Source: Littorina saxatilis (lineage: Eukaryota; Mollusca; Gastropoda; Littorinimorpha; Littorinidae). Taken from it: DNA of 64,000 nucleotides. A program made the position numbers and the translations under genes. The stretch covers positions 71,644,126-71,708,125 of the forward strand of contig NC_090245.1 in NCBI RefSeq assembly GCF_037325665.1, given 5' to 3'. This document shows, piece by piece, positions 32,966 to 38,270 of the stretch; position 1 is the first letter of the stretch; each line of letters begins with the position of its first letter. The notes beneath the pieces are model-generated. The model saw only the letters and a list, made by a program, of their open reading frames with translations. It did no database searches and was not told the origin of the DNA.

Positions 32966-35409
32966 ACGCACATACACCACGACCCTCGTTTCGATTCCCC
33001 CTCGATGTTAAAATATTTAGTCAAAACTTGACTAAATATAAAAAAGTAACCAACCTATCGACATTATTTGGCCTTGTCATGAGAAGCATTTTGGGGAGGG
33101 GGGAAGTGTTCTACTACTTTTAGAAGGCTTCACTTTTAGGCTTGAGAGAGGGATCTCTCTTTTTATAGAATCTCTGACCTCAGTATCTAATGATAACTGA
33201 TCTAGTAAGAAGTTTCTTAGATGGAGACAATGAATTTGAAACGAGGATATAGTTCTGTTAACTTCTTCTCCTTTTGCGTTTATGGGCTGAAATTCCCATG
33301 TACACTTGTGTGTTATTTTGCTTGAGTGGGTTGTTACGTGTATGGCCATTCAGGCAGTCATACACCAATTTGGGTGTAAATTCTGTTAAAATGACAGGAC
33401 TTCACTGGTTTCAGGGCTGTATTTTTTGTGTTTTGTCATTTTTATATTTAGTCAAGTTTTTACTAAATATTTTAACGTAGAGGGGGGAATCGAGACGAGG
33501 GTCGTGGTGTATGTGTGTGTGTGTGTGTGTCTGTCTGTCTGTCTGTCTGTGTGTGTAGAGCGATTCAGACTAAACTACTGGACCGATCTTTATGAAATTT
33601 GACATGAGAGTTCCTGGGTATGAAATCCCCATACGTTTTTTTCATTTTTTCAATAAATGTCTTTGATGATGTCATATCCGGCTTTTCGTGTAAGTTGAGG
33701 CGGCACTGTCACGCTCTCATTTTTCAACCAAATTGGTTGAAATTTTGGTCAAGTAATCTTCGACGAAGGCCGGGGTTTGGTATTGCATTTCAGCTTGGTG
33801 GCTTAAAAACTAATGAGTGAGTTTGGTCATTAAAAATCTGAAAATTGTAAAAAAAAAAAAATTTTTATAAAACGATCCAAATTTACGTACATCTTATTCT
33901 TTATCATTTTCTGATTCCAAAAATATATAAATATGTTATATTTGGATTAAAAACAAGCTCTGAAAATTAAAAATATAAAAATTATTATCAAAATTAAATT
34001 GTCCAAATCAATTTAAAAACACCTTCATCTTATTCCTTGTCGGTTCCTGATTCCAAAAACATATAGATATGATATGTTTGGATTAAAAACACGCTCAGAA
34101 AGTTAAAACGAAGAGAGGTACAGAAAAGCGTGCTATCCTTCTCAGCGCAAGTACTACCCCGCTCTTCTTGTCAATTTCACTGCCTTTGCCATGAGCGGTG
34201 GACTGACGATGCTACGAGTATACGGTCTTGCTGCGTTGCATTGCGTTCAGTTTCATTCTGTGAGTTCGACAGCTACTTGACTAAATGTTGTATTTTCGCC
34301 TTACGCGACTTGTTAAATATTTCTTTTGATCTTTTGTTTGGAATGTTTTGAAGTGTTCTTTGAGCACTTCTAAAAGCAGCATTAAAATGAAAATCCTGAA
34401 AAGCGTTTTTGACTCACATGCGAAGCAAAAGTGAGTCTATGTACTCACCCGAGTCGTCCGTCCGTCCGTCCGTCCGGAAAACTTTAACGTTGGATATTTC
34501 TTGGACACTATTCAGTCTATCAGTACCAAATTTGGCAAGATGGTGTATGATGACAAGGCCCCAAAAAACATACATAGCATCTTGACCTTGCTTCAAGGTC
34601 AAGGTCGCAGGGGCCATAAATGTTGCCTAAAAACCAGCTATTTTTCCCATTTTTCCCATTTTCTCTGAAGTTTTTGAGATTCAATACCTCACCTATATAT
34701 GATATATAGGGCAAAGTAAGCCCCATCTTTTGATACCAGTTTGGTTTACCTTGCTTCAAGGTCAAGGTCACAGGAGCTCTTCAAAGTTGGATTGTATACA
34801 TATTTTGAAGTGACCTTGACCCTGAACTATGGAAGATAACTGTTTCAAACTTAAAAATTATGTGGGGCACATGTTATGCTTTCATCATGAGACACATTTG
34901 GTCACATATGATCAAGGTCAAGGTCACTTTGACCCTTATGAAATGTGACCAAAATAAGGTAGTGAACCACTAAAAGTGACCATATCTCATGGTAGAAAGA
35001 GCCAATAAGTACCATTGTACTTCCTATGTCTTGAATTAACAGCTTTGTGTTGCATGACCTTGGATGACCTTGACCTTGGGTCAAGGTCACATGTATTTTG
35101 GTAGGAAAAATGTGTAAAGCATGTGAGTCGTATGGGCTTTGCCCTTCTTGTTAACAGTTACTTCAACCGTCAGGTTATATTTGCTTTATCATCATTAGAG
35201 GGAAAGCACCCTTTGACACCCTGATATAGTTTTGTCGTTAAGCAAAGTGTCTCTCAGTGATAATGTTCCTGTTGTGTCATTATTTGCAGGACAAGACAGT
35301 GCGAGTGCTGTATGTGTGGGCGTTGTGCCGAGACCAAGAAGAACTGGATCCCCTAGCTGCATGGAAGCTTTTGGACATTTCGGCCAGTACTTCTGACCAG
35401 TGGTTATAA
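5399..35409 (+). CDS. TIMM44: TIM44, mitochondrial import motor subunit (15 exons)
   Basis: TIM44 is a peripheral matrix-side protein that tethers mtHsp70 to the TIM23 channel. Exons: 5399-5455, 9933-10058, 11757-11843, 12538-12615, 12844-12912, 13202-13351, 25882-25951, 26249-26315, 26650-26735, 27654-27746, 28143-28267, 29241-29291, 30691-30780, 31270-31380, 35290-35409. All introns are GT-AG and phases agree, giving 459 residues (human about 452). Residues 1-65 are Arg/Ser-rich, as in a presequence. Residues 65-190 are a charged helical region (IKQEFTKNKEMK, KLEESDALKKARQKF). From about 300 comes the Tim44 C-terminal domain, with VKYDESD, FSKTEMSEVLTEI, LKDWCYEA, KMMEQGPVL and VWALCRDQ, ending KLLDISASTSDQWL. 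Exons 2-15 are well supported by family similarity. Exon 1 is inferred from a start, basic residues and a phase-0 donor. Intron 6 is inflated to 12.5 kb by a DIRS element; intron 14 carries three Helentron-like repeats. Confidence 0.93.
5766..5985 (+). mobile_element. LINE 3' fragment in TIMM44 intron 1
   Basis: A frame reading RNAVFPKTIIAWNHL then EAFKSALA and a stop matches the C-terminal tail of many LINE ORF2 proteins (family pattern RNSFFPRTI.WN.L). It is followed by a short 3' UTR ending in repeats of GAATCA near 5985. It is heavily 5'-truncated and non-functional. Confidence 0.65.
6514..6799. mobile_element. Harbinger-like MITE, copy 1 (divergent)
   Basis: Inverted termini start GGCCTAAAAAAA on the left and GGCCAAAAAAAAA on the right, followed by a block around GGTGTGGTTACGGTAAC. 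The element is flanked by TAA on both sides (6511-6513, 6800-6802). A 3-bp TWA duplication with GGCC ends is what PIF/Harbinger elements produce. Related to the copies at 6984, 9373, 10063, 29617 and 31405, but its internal motif reads GTGTGG rather than GTCTGTTTCCGG. Confidence 0.75.
7052..7608 (+). mobile_element. Helentron-like repeat, family A copy 1
   Basis: It starts after a T-run with a stem-loop (GAGTCACTT pairing AAGTGACTC). Near the 3' end it carries GTGACTC, complementary to the 5' start, then a mini-hairpin GAGC-gttt-GCTC and TTCTTGTT. It is nearly identical to 27074-27618, with one substitution seen and a 12-bp difference in a CCGG-rich tract, so it is young. The apparent 108-residue minus-strand open frame is identical in both copies and simply reflects the repeat. 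The Helentron assignment is inferred from architecture. Confidence 0.8.
7830..7891 (+). mobile_element. Very short 5'-truncated retroposon with target duplication
   Basis: About 62 bp ending in GACGTTAAACACCAAATAA and AGAAAG is flanked by the direct repeat ATAGCAGCTA at 7820-7829 and 7892-7901. The tail matches the longer retroposon at 59077-59438. Direct repeats plus a shared 3' tail indicate target-primed insertion of a truncated copy. Confidence 0.8.
8166..8857. mobile_element. piggyBac-like MITE
   Basis: The ends read TTAACCCCTTCACTGCC on the left and its exact reverse complement on the right, so TTAA is duplicated at 8166-8169 and 8854-8857. TTAA targets plus CCC-type termini ending near CTGCC are diagnostic of piggyBac. 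The 690-bp interior has no transposase. It sits inside Harbinger-like MITE copy 2. Confidence 0.85.
9182..9800 (+). mobile_element. tRNA-derived SINE, split by a Harbinger-like MITE
   Basis: The left part has a tRNA-like head with an A-box-like TAGCCAAGTAGTTAAG and a B-box-like GGTTTGAATCC. The right part (after 9681) carries AATACCCAGCATGC and TGTATGTGGGAGTTGCAGCC, ending GCAGAAGAAAA, which matches the 3' half of the SINE at 61594-61977. The two parts are separated by the MITE at 9373-9678, so the SINE is older than that insertion. Confidence 0.75.
9373..9678. mobile_element. Harbinger-like MITE, copy 3
   Basis: Inverted ends GGCCAAAAAGAAAAATAT with a GTCTGTTTCCGGTAAC block, flanked by TAA at 9370-9372 and 9679-9681. 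It is inserted inside a SINE. The interior contains a poly(A) tract and CATGGCGGCCAATGACGCC, shared with copy 2. Confidence 0.88.
10063..10433. mobile_element. Harbinger-like MITE, copy 4, abutting the TIMM44 exon 2 donor
   Basis: The left end GGCC follows TAA at 10060-10062; the right end is TGCC followed by TAA at 10434-10436. Inner blocks around GTTTCTGGTAACATA and its inverse mark the TIRs. The left TAA duplication is part of the 5' splice site GTAAG of TIMM44 intron 2, so the element supplies the +5 G. The left end carries a long C run. Confidence 0.8.
10839..11531 (-). mobile_element. Helentron-like repeat, family F copy 3
   Basis: Read on the minus strand, it begins with a stem-loop built from ATTTAGTCAAG and ends near CTTGTT at 10839. 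The middle shares GCCGGATATGAC and CCCAGGAACTCTCATGTG with copies at 32178 and 33446. It is more diverged than those two, so older. Confidence 0.7.
12314..12488. mobile_element. pogo/Tc1-like MITE in TIMM44 intron 3
   Basis: A 175-bp element with inverted ends CAGTGAAACCCCC and GGGGGGTTCCACTG, flanked by TA on both sides. The interior repeats GGTCTTAAAA. The same family occurs at 61277-61447, and a partial diverged copy lies just upstream at about 12210-12300. The TA target and CAGTG ends are typical of pogo/Tigger-derived MITEs. Confidence 0.8.
13520..13806 (+). mobile_element. Repeat fragment related to the 47.0-48.0 kb Helitron
   Basis: It shares CACGGCCAAAGTTCTCGATG, a GATCTGCTTCAAATTTGG-like segment and GCGCTGAACCGATTTTGGTT with the repeat around 47560-47890 (opposite orientation). 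No ends are defined here. A TCTG microsatellite lies at about 13630. Confidence 0.55.
14379..14566 (+). repeat. Left inverted terminal repeat of the DIRS element
   Basis: It is the reverse complement of 25072-25258, with no difference seen over about 188 bp. The outermost 20-25 bp beyond it (14356-14378) differ between the ends, as is usual in DIRS elements. Confidence 0.9.
14822..17065 (+). CDS. DIRS ORF1 (Gag-position protein, 747 codons)
   Basis: First long ORF of the element, in the place where DIRS elements encode their putative nucleic-acid-binding Gag-like protein. The product is rich in Ser, Pro, Ala and Val. Its C-terminus is strongly basic (SRGSRRRPSSGRGRGG), consistent with RNA binding. 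Two near-identical internal repeats (ALPALAGS followed by Pro/Tyr/Val-rich sequence) lie at about residues 197-250. I recognise no enzymatic domain. The next frame begins within a few bases of its stop. Confidence 0.8.
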   Translation: MSDGDKKRGKADVKGKIKPKSSTSVPKPILVVVSDAANNAVMTVPISAPNDQPVAGQSNQPTRTVVSRSSSLPLADSASLVSSLLSSLVPELRTLVREEMVRSKPSTSVVPSLASFPLPAVTLSLTEVVASAPSTAVVGDASKLGWSVGPRETAGRSLLGSSPFRRVHDPQTPVRSHFGFTEDHRVDEQWRHLVQASTLPALAGSVGPPTYAPAGVVSGVDQPVPSAALPALAGSIGPPMYAPTGVVSGVDRTWPSGHSAFRLPSTVSALPLFAVASDTFPAQPGSAASSASASSRMAVAGGHHQPFGQVSQPWPGQSALPSSVVASTAVPVPAAVGMPSSYSYPSQGMSSDGIGVDGFPVSGYGVHRPSTSNVDFGPSPDVSDVQSVASEAARVGYPERLKVALEAAAEVTSRYFAEGASVSSAAASTAPSAMADFRSGKEDDSYFRFMESPSIAFQLSQVLAKPSPSGSGIPSLPVPLLVPHGSVPELAQQWMASPSQASAFALSSHRRLVLQKSPRNLLDAFALPRSSLTVPPEMLALLAKPIKKDDGVLFSENTLIASEEAGRQQLELASIAETLIRALSRALTDSLNPFSLSEDQDADDVSTLLAALARVNEEQMRLSAVHYAHSVMCRRDLFLAHSQFSDQATKDTLRASPVLEGSLFGHLVFDARRQEIQANRDQQFSDFSLHSLKQSKQSQPSQPKQAKVAGPPKPADKGRGRSSSRGSRRRPSSGRGRGGSGSKPHPQ
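17105..17491 (+). CDS. DIRS reverse transcriptase region, first part
   Basis: It encodes the N-terminal fingers of a reverse transcriptase, recognisable from LVQKGAVEKV, GFYGRLFAVPKASG and WRPVLDLSFLN, which match the DIRS/Ngaro RT family. It ends where the CMC-like DNA transposon is inserted at 17492. Confidence 0.75.
17492..18038 (+). repeat. Left terminal inverted repeat of the nested DNA transposon
   Basis: About 547 bp, inverted relative to 21715-22260, with scattered substitutions and small indels (for example GCGCTGATAAG against GCGTGATAAG). Similarity stops just after TATAACGGTA. Confidence 0.9.
18268..21159 (-). CDS. DDE-type transposase, 963 residues
   Basis: A single uninterrupted frame from ATG at 21159 to a stop at 18268. 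The N-terminus has Cys/His clusters (CRICGCRV near residue 19, CKSCFSRM near 67, CSVCFRF near 114), then a GRPAKGARGKKR AT-hook-like stretch and a low-complexity Ser/Thr/Pro linker. The catalytic part shows KIGGDHGGNSFK (about residue 490), LFGDYDFLLKLFGLSG with HPCLWC (about 565-585), and HGEQGGEETHA (about 906). These fit the two Asp and one Glu of a DDE transposase with a zinc-binding insertion. I associate relatives with aquatic invertebrate genomes. The superfamily is not certain; CMC/Chapaev is most likely from the terminal CAC, and RAG1/Transib motifs are absent. It lies between the two TIRs and has no visible lesion. Confidence 0.85.
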   Translation of the reverse strand: MEDRLHTRDLHEERLHRICRICGCRVSKRYDDPCKAIKCRNHIQDINQCYGQKIEEDQDLKHSKTMCKSCFSRMGRMQSTNFLSTEMNQNVHNDIQLSNSIWIDFNSNLSVTGCSVCFRFQQQGKGGRPAKGARGKKRPARTQADSASVTQHNARKQDLEMPSTSAETDYIFFPPSAASTPKKLRTSFSQTSPVKACSTAASTSPRHSTSPIIVNQTPPKKQTQGTACQTSPLQKTPPAKTIKENTVHVATSPHVKAKHLRDERELTGILTKDEQRYQTALNRTSLQHSADNQTIRCATGGQPLYFMRVTKPRKSTTVASEAVKRRRSKKLANVRANISGGTEQDSNEQLSEEIRKTTKDRRNEILEHAGYRRSLAISRRQGTALRTNLGLSWSKYRTFKRFMRSVGVKHESEKKERTTQKEAACGTLKIENKTLSFENKITNQKEELPTPVAYIEDLTEFVPALLDKYQTAGLLDWHGDIPDDEVWVKIGGDHGGNSFKAMLQIANLRNPNSKHNTFLICMASCKDSRENLERLLRPFKHQIDALQNMEWRRKKIRVFLFGDYDFLLKLFGLSGPQGVHPCLWCTATKQQTQKAPQDRPHSEKRNLVTLRRDYQRFKRAGKEKKNAKSFNNVIRKPIFTVDVAQVAPPYLHLLLGIVKKHHTLLEEQCHELDKAIADKLAEEDGNHENPTPFEMYIDKLRHIKSKEKEMRLAEGMAVFSEPGSDETLSNFQQRRNDILSKIEEFEDEIQVLKEEADLPFLCGPTTSGLDIALKKNKITIQAYHGRSFVGNHCHRYLKDGVYQDICDSVIRNAMQSTDDHTLHAQADDISERFQTLNELYSQIHRDVSHKQPYRTVNTLQSIAKNINGYMTFFRLNFPSKIIPKLHILECHCIDFMRDWGFGLALHGEQGGEETHATVNILKSRTYGLQTEEAKLRLIMTEHMTLVSPALHSVIPAVQKRKTT
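21715..22260 (-). repeat. Right terminal inverted repeat of the nested DNA transposon
   Basis: Inverted counterpart of 17492-18038. A poly(C) tract lies just inside it at about 21651-21669. Confidence 0.9.
22302..23816 (+). CDS. DIRS reverse transcriptase, RNase H and Dam-like region, second part
   Basis: Begins with RT sequence (HILMHPEDRKWLRF, LPFGLSLAPWVF) and contains the polymerase motif RAYLDDWLI. An RNase H domain follows (DLFTDASLVGWG, LLELEAVALAL, RLFTDNTTVAAYIN, NTLADALSR). Downstream, VDLFATRFSKRLPVFVS and YAFPPFQLL match the Dam-methylase-like region described in DIRS elements. The tyrosine recombinase frame begins near its end in another frame. It is separated from the first RT part by the inserted DNA transposon. 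Confidence 0.85.
   Translation, partial: SLRPGDWATSIDLTDAYFHILMHPEDRKWLRFRWASQVYQFRALPFGLSLAPWVFTMVVRQVCALVRSRGVRLRAYLDDWLILSQSQAGCEQDTQSVLREANMFGFSINRSKSELTPCQTFTYLGMSFDTVAWTVQPSQKRVDKLQACIRSTLPLPRASLRTLASILGQMESMALLVPLGRVHKRPFQLALKPFVDSPTVDWNALIPLQGWFQSATLPWLDTEWVSRGVPIALPAPDLDLFTDASLVGWGAHTDQLTASGLWSADQRMQHINLLELEAVALALDKFRPSLQAKHVRLFTDNTTVAAYINKQGGSRSPSLSARACEILIWCSEHQIRLSARYLPGSLNTLADALSRSDRVLQTEWTITHGALDRLWSLVQKPQVDLFATRFSKRLPVFVSPFPDPEAWETNAMDISWSGLEAYAFPPFQLLTRVLRKAEQEGPSLLLIAPLWPSQPWFPDLLRLAQGPPIPLALTRGELVQPHTGSLHAEPQMLNLHAWRLCGLL
23843..24880 (+). CDS. DIRS tyrosine recombinase, about 345 codons
   Basis: Encodes the integrase of the element, a lambda-type tyrosine recombinase. The conserved residues are visible: first Arg in SARRGSEIHAL, the H-x-x-R box in AHETRAWASSL, and the nucleophile Tyr in MNFYLRDI. 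The N-terminal half (SSVYESHWRAWVTWC, ASLKVRRSAIS) fits the SAM-like core-binding domain. The frame is open upstream as well; I chose the ATG at 23843 because homology-like sequence starts there. Confidence 0.85.
   Translation: MDLVGRSHRASTSSVYESHWRAWVTWCHEHRLDATAPRTMHVANHLAFMSSQGASAASLKVRRSAISATLRQLGRSIDVSGVIAGVIKGASLSDVKSRTPVPKWDLLLVMEFLRSADFEPLRDASFANLTRKSLFLLLLASARRGSEIHALSGNSDDISFESDGSVTLRFRPEFLAKNQAPERASPLVHVRPLSTILAPNDPDLVNCPVRALHIYLARSQSLRSAAQKLLFISLNTERHKDITKTTLARWVSALIKHAYEWSRRNEGGTQPVLPLESARAHETRAWASSLAVLRSRRLEEVLHTAYWRSEDVFMNFYLRDISALRQDGSRALPAMVAGGQLLTRI
24926..25018 (+). repeat. Internal complementary region of the DIRS element
   Basis: Its left part is the reverse complement of the extreme left end of the element (from 14356), and its right part is the reverse complement of the extreme right end (to 25302). 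The two meet at TTTAATCGAAAA. This joined-ends template is the hallmark of DIRS replication through a circle. Confidence 0.88.
25072..25258 (-). repeat. Right inverted terminal repeat of the DIRS element
   Basis: Reverse complement of 14379-14566; beyond it the unique right end runs to 25302. Confidence 0.9.
25306..25674 (-). pseudogene. pogo-like transposase N-terminal fragment
   Basis: The minus-strand frame from 25674 reads KRKALTLEQRVAALKKIDSG, then SCRDVAKEMGCGKTQIARIK. This is the CENP-B/pogo N-terminal helix-turn-helix (psq type). A TAG follows at 25456-25458. The same frame then continues with VWEWFCTARSKNLPVSGPLI, matching the second DNA-binding domain of Tigger/CENP-B proteins. No DDE catalytic domain follows; the sequence ends next to the DIRS right border at 25302. 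It is a broken DNA-transposon remnant in TIMM44 intron 6. Confidence 0.75.
26413..26476 (+). repeat. Short minisatellite, unit of about 15 bp
   Basis: Four tandem copies of GGGGAGTCATAGGGA in TIMM44 intron 8. Confidence 0.85.
27074..27618 (+). mobile_element. Helentron-like repeat, family A copy 2
   Basis: Near-identical to 7052-7608: same 5' stem-loop, same 3' hairpin and CTTGTT. Located in TIMM44 intron 9, ending 35 bp upstream of exon 10. Such close identity 20 kb apart indicates recent transposition. Confidence 0.85.
28556..29137. mobile_element. TIR element with 9-bp target duplication
   Basis: Inverted ends CATCCTGAACTCAGG, directly flanked by ATGCTGGAC at 28547-28555 and 29138-29146. 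The 582-bp interior is non-coding. A 9-bp duplication suggests a Mutator-type element (8 bp, hAT, cannot be excluded if the first A is chance). In TIMM44 intron 11. Confidence 0.82.
29617..29855. mobile_element. Harbinger-like MITE, copy 5
   Basis: GGCC ends with GTCTGTTTACGGTAAC blocks inverted at each end, flanked by CAA on both sides. The interior is T-rich and non-coding. In TIMM44 intron 12. Confidence 0.82.
30057..30537 (+). mobile_element. Helentron-like repeat, family C copy 1
   Basis: It starts GGCTCACGAAGTGTAGCC (stem GGCT/AGCC). Near the 3' end it has ACGTGAGCC, complementary to the 5' start, then AGGC-ttc-GCCT and CTTGTT. The interior carries a TG-rich microsatellite and CAGACAGATCTAGATCTAG. 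Related to 56129-56563. In TIMM44 intron 12. Confidence 0.78.
31405..31732. mobile_element. Harbinger-like MITE, copy 6
   Basis: Clean inverted ends GGCCAAAAAGAAAAATATGT, flanked by TTA on both sides. Located 25 bp downstream of TIMM44 exon 14. Confidence 0.9.
32178..33037 (-). mobile_element. Helentron-like repeat, family F copy 1
   Basis: Minus orientation: 5' stem-loop ATTTAGTCAAG/CTTGACTAAAT at the right, 3' end CTTGTT at 32178 preceded by CGCC-ttac-GCGA. Contains a CA microsatellite. Forms an inverted pair with copy 2 at 33446-34314. Confidence 0.85.
33258..33405 (-). mobile_element. SINE 3' fragment
   Basis: The sequence from GCGTTTATGGGCTGAAATTC to GCCATTCAGGCAGTCATAC is the inverse of the 3' half of the SINE at 61594-61977. 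No tRNA-like head is present. It lies between the two inverted family F repeats. Confidence 0.6.
33446..34314 (+). mobile_element. Helentron-like repeat, family F copy 2
   Basis: Plus orientation: starts ATTTAGTCAAG, ends with TTTTCGCCTTACGCGACTTG and TT. It aligns over its whole length with the reverse complement of 32178-33037. Confidence 0.85.
34411..35152 (+). mobile_element. Helentron-like repeat, family B, rich in TCAAGGTCA
   Basis: Starts GACTCAC with a pairing GTGAGTC 20 bp later. Ends GTGAGTC, hairpin GGGC-ttt-GCCC, then TTCTTGTT. It shares AACGTTGGA with family A. The interior contains at least six copies of AAGGTCA/TGACCTT, several as TCAAGGTCA or back-to-back TCAAGGTCAAGGTCA. Located about 140 bp upstream of the last TIMM44 exon. 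Confidence 0.78.
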
Positions 35410-36263
35410 TGCAAGCCATGTGTAGAAGTGGAGTTGTCTGTATGCTGCTGCTGCCTTCTGTCCCAGTGAATAAGAGTGATCATTGTAGATATTGTTGCTA
35501 TCTGGTTGAATCGGGTGGATCTGCAGGAAGGACCTTTGAGAAGAGGGCACAAATGCATAAAAATGCACATGGTGCAATAAAGGGTGGTACTTATAGGCAT
35601 GGGCGTGTGTCCTGGTTGTCAAACAGTATATTCTGTTTCAATAAACACCCATTTTTGTTTGCCTCAAACTCTTTTTTTTTTTTTTTTAAAGCAAAAAGAT
35701 TGCAGTAAAATGTTTAATGTTTTCCTCTGACCAGCTTGCCCAGTTTCTTTTAAATGGGTTACTGCATACCAACATACATCATTGGACTTAATTTAGAATA
35801 CGATCTTGTTCCTTGAGTGCGAGCATGAACACAGTTTGCATGGAGATCAGTGTGAAAATGGAGAGTCATTGGTACAAAGAGGATGAGTGAATGGTATGAA
35901 ATGATGCATGGCAGAGAAGTGCATTTTAGTTCTCAGCTAATGTCTACGTGGCTCTTTTTTCAATGAAGCTTCTATGAATGATCATGGGAAGTTTCATGCT
36001 AGTGGGTATAAACAGATACGGGTGGGATTTCTGAATTGTACGATTAATTTCTGACAATTGAGTTAGCAAAAATTGAACAAGTTACACTTTTAGATGACTG
36101 ATGATATGATGCTGTTACTGTTGAATGACTGTGAATTGTATTACTGTTAAGTCATTCATTTTTACTTTGGTTTGGCTGTGGCATATAATGATATATGATT
36201 GTGTGTGTGTAGATATTTGATTTGTGTATTTGTATGCATAAAGTTTTTAGAAAGATGTGCAGA

Positions 36264-36275
36264 TTTATTAATAAA
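36264..36275. terminator. Palindromic poly(A) signal shared by TIMM44 and C9orf85
   Basis: TTTATTAATAAA reads AATAAA on both strands. It lies 855 bp after the TIMM44 stop and 190 bp after the C9orf85-homologue stop. Earlier AATAAA hexamers for TIMM44 exist at 35576 and 35640, so TIMM44 use is optional; for the C9orf85 homologue it is the first canonical signal I see. Confidence 0.55.
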
Positions 36276-36459
36276 AAGAATAATTGAAAGTCTTTGAACA
36301 GTTTTGTCTCTCCTCACACTTTCTGTCTCCGACATACCCACACTCACACTCTTTCTCTCTCATACACACTCTCTCTCACACACACACTCTCTCTCAATCA
36401 AAGAGAACTGATTACACTGAAATGTATGTACAATAAATGGTCTTTATACACTGCCATTG

Positions 36460-38270
36460 CTATTCAAACAACCTATGGGCATCAACTTTTTCTTCATCAT
36501 CATCATCATCACTGTCTTCGACACTGTCACTATCATCATCACACTCGGGAGCATTAACTCCCTGAGCTGCTGTGTCGCCACCGTCCCCCTTGGTGCCTTT
36601 CTTTGTCAGTCCTTCTGTTAATTTTCCCTTCGCTTGCAGCCGGAACAGTGTCCCTGAAACACACAGGCACAGAGCATGTACCAAAGTAAAAGAAACATGA
36701 ATCTTGAAAAACAAGAAAAAAGGCCCCAAGATTAATTTCACCCCTCGCACTACAATAACATTAACAAGCAAGCCTTGACAATAAACTACTCATTTTATTT
36801 CTCACAATTGTTGTAACATGCACTGGATGATACTGTGAAGTATTACCACATCACTAACGGATAAAACTTTTATATCCAGGATAGAGACACAAAGAGCCAA
36901 CAAAATAACCATTGACTGTTAATTAATGTACAGCTCAATACCCACTTCTTTCTCTCTCTGACAGCAGTTTGATCTCTTGTTCCATCTCACTCTGCTCTGC
37001 TACCTGAGTTTTCTCATCTGGAGCAAATCTGTAAAAATGGATAATAAATATTTGTACTCTGAGTGTTTGATATGAAAATGGCACAATACGATTTACACTT
37101 TCTATACCTAGTGAAGCTTAAGAACGTCCTTCAGTACAAAAATATTGTCAGAAATCATACAGGAAATGAGAGACACCATGGTGAGGGATATAATATATAC
37201 TGAAAAAGAAATTTGGATAGCTTAGTAATAACATTTCACTTTACAGTTGCATATATATTTCCATTGCTGTAAAATTCACTTACTCTGAGACTGTGTCATG
37301 CTTCTGTGCACACTTGGCACAAATCCCCAGCTTTGAAGCACAAGGCTGACACACTGTGTAGTATGCCTTCTTCACTGTCTTCTGGTGACAACGTGAGCTG
37401 GCAACACAAAAGACATAAAAGTGTTTTACCATAAAGCAAAGTTTGCAATAGCATCAACAATTTACAACACTTACATTTGCAGGTAAACAGTATGAATTAA
37501 GACACTACAATTACAGTGACACATCCTCGGCCTCCACCCCACCCCCTCCTCCTCCTGACTTTGCTTCTTACTCTGAGCTGTTGCCAAAGAACTGGACTAA
37601 CATGGCTGCTACCCCATCCCGCGCTAGTTCAAAGCAGCGTTTCTGCATGCACAACAATTATGAAGACAATTTCCAAAATTATAACAACCAAACAAAATTA
37701 AAAGAGACAATCCCTTGCTTCGGAGAATACACAAGTTTCTATTCAAAGTATGCTATTGCAGTGGTACCTGCAATGTTAGACCCCTCCAATGAGAGGACAC
37801 CTCCCAAAGAAAAACTGCTATGACAGGCCTTCTGTTATATATTATATAGGGACACTTGACTGATCCGAAGTGTGTTCGTACCTCACAAGTACCACTGTAC
37901 ACAATAACCATATTTTTTTCTCTGAAGAACGATACTGTTTAATGTAGCATTTTTAGCTCAGAATAATTATCATGCATAACAGTTAACACTAAGTCCATAT
38001 CCATGTGACAGAACAAGAAACATTTCATTTGATCACATTTTGCTAAAAGTGTTATACTTACCAATTTGCTGGCTGTGTCAAAGGTTTATATTTTTTATAT
38101 TTGACCTTCCACTCAATCTTATCCTTGCAGCGAGCACAAAGACCATCTTGTGAGACACTTAAGATGTTTTTGGTACGCTGACTGGTGTCATACTTTGTGT
38201 TCTTGAAGACTGTTGAATTCTTATGCTTCTGTGGCCTAGTTCTGTTCACGTTGCCCTTCTGTGAACTCAT
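36460..38270 (-). CDS. C9orf85: C9orf85 homologue, four coding exons
   Basis: Coding exons on the minus strand: 38062-38270, 37284-37397, 36946-37028, 36460-36653. Phases agree and give 199 residues (human about 179). The N-terminus MSSQKGNVNRTRPQKHKN and KIEWKVKYKKYKPL are family signatures. CARC, CSRC, CQPC and CAKC motifs (residues about 46-105) form Cys pairs likely to bind zinc. The C-terminal part has an acidic tail (DDDSDSVEDSDDDDDEE). The molecular function of the family is unknown to me. The exon 3 donor was chosen at 36946 because the alternative at 36942 breaks the frame. An acceptor in the 5' UTR at about 38297 suggests an upstream non-coding exon that I could not place. Convergent with TIMM44. 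Confidence 0.9.

Noticed and set aside
37753-37830. A further pogo-like MITE
   Set aside because: CAGTGGTACCTGC-like start and gapped similarity to other MITEs, but only one end is visible. The same holds for 48163-48235.
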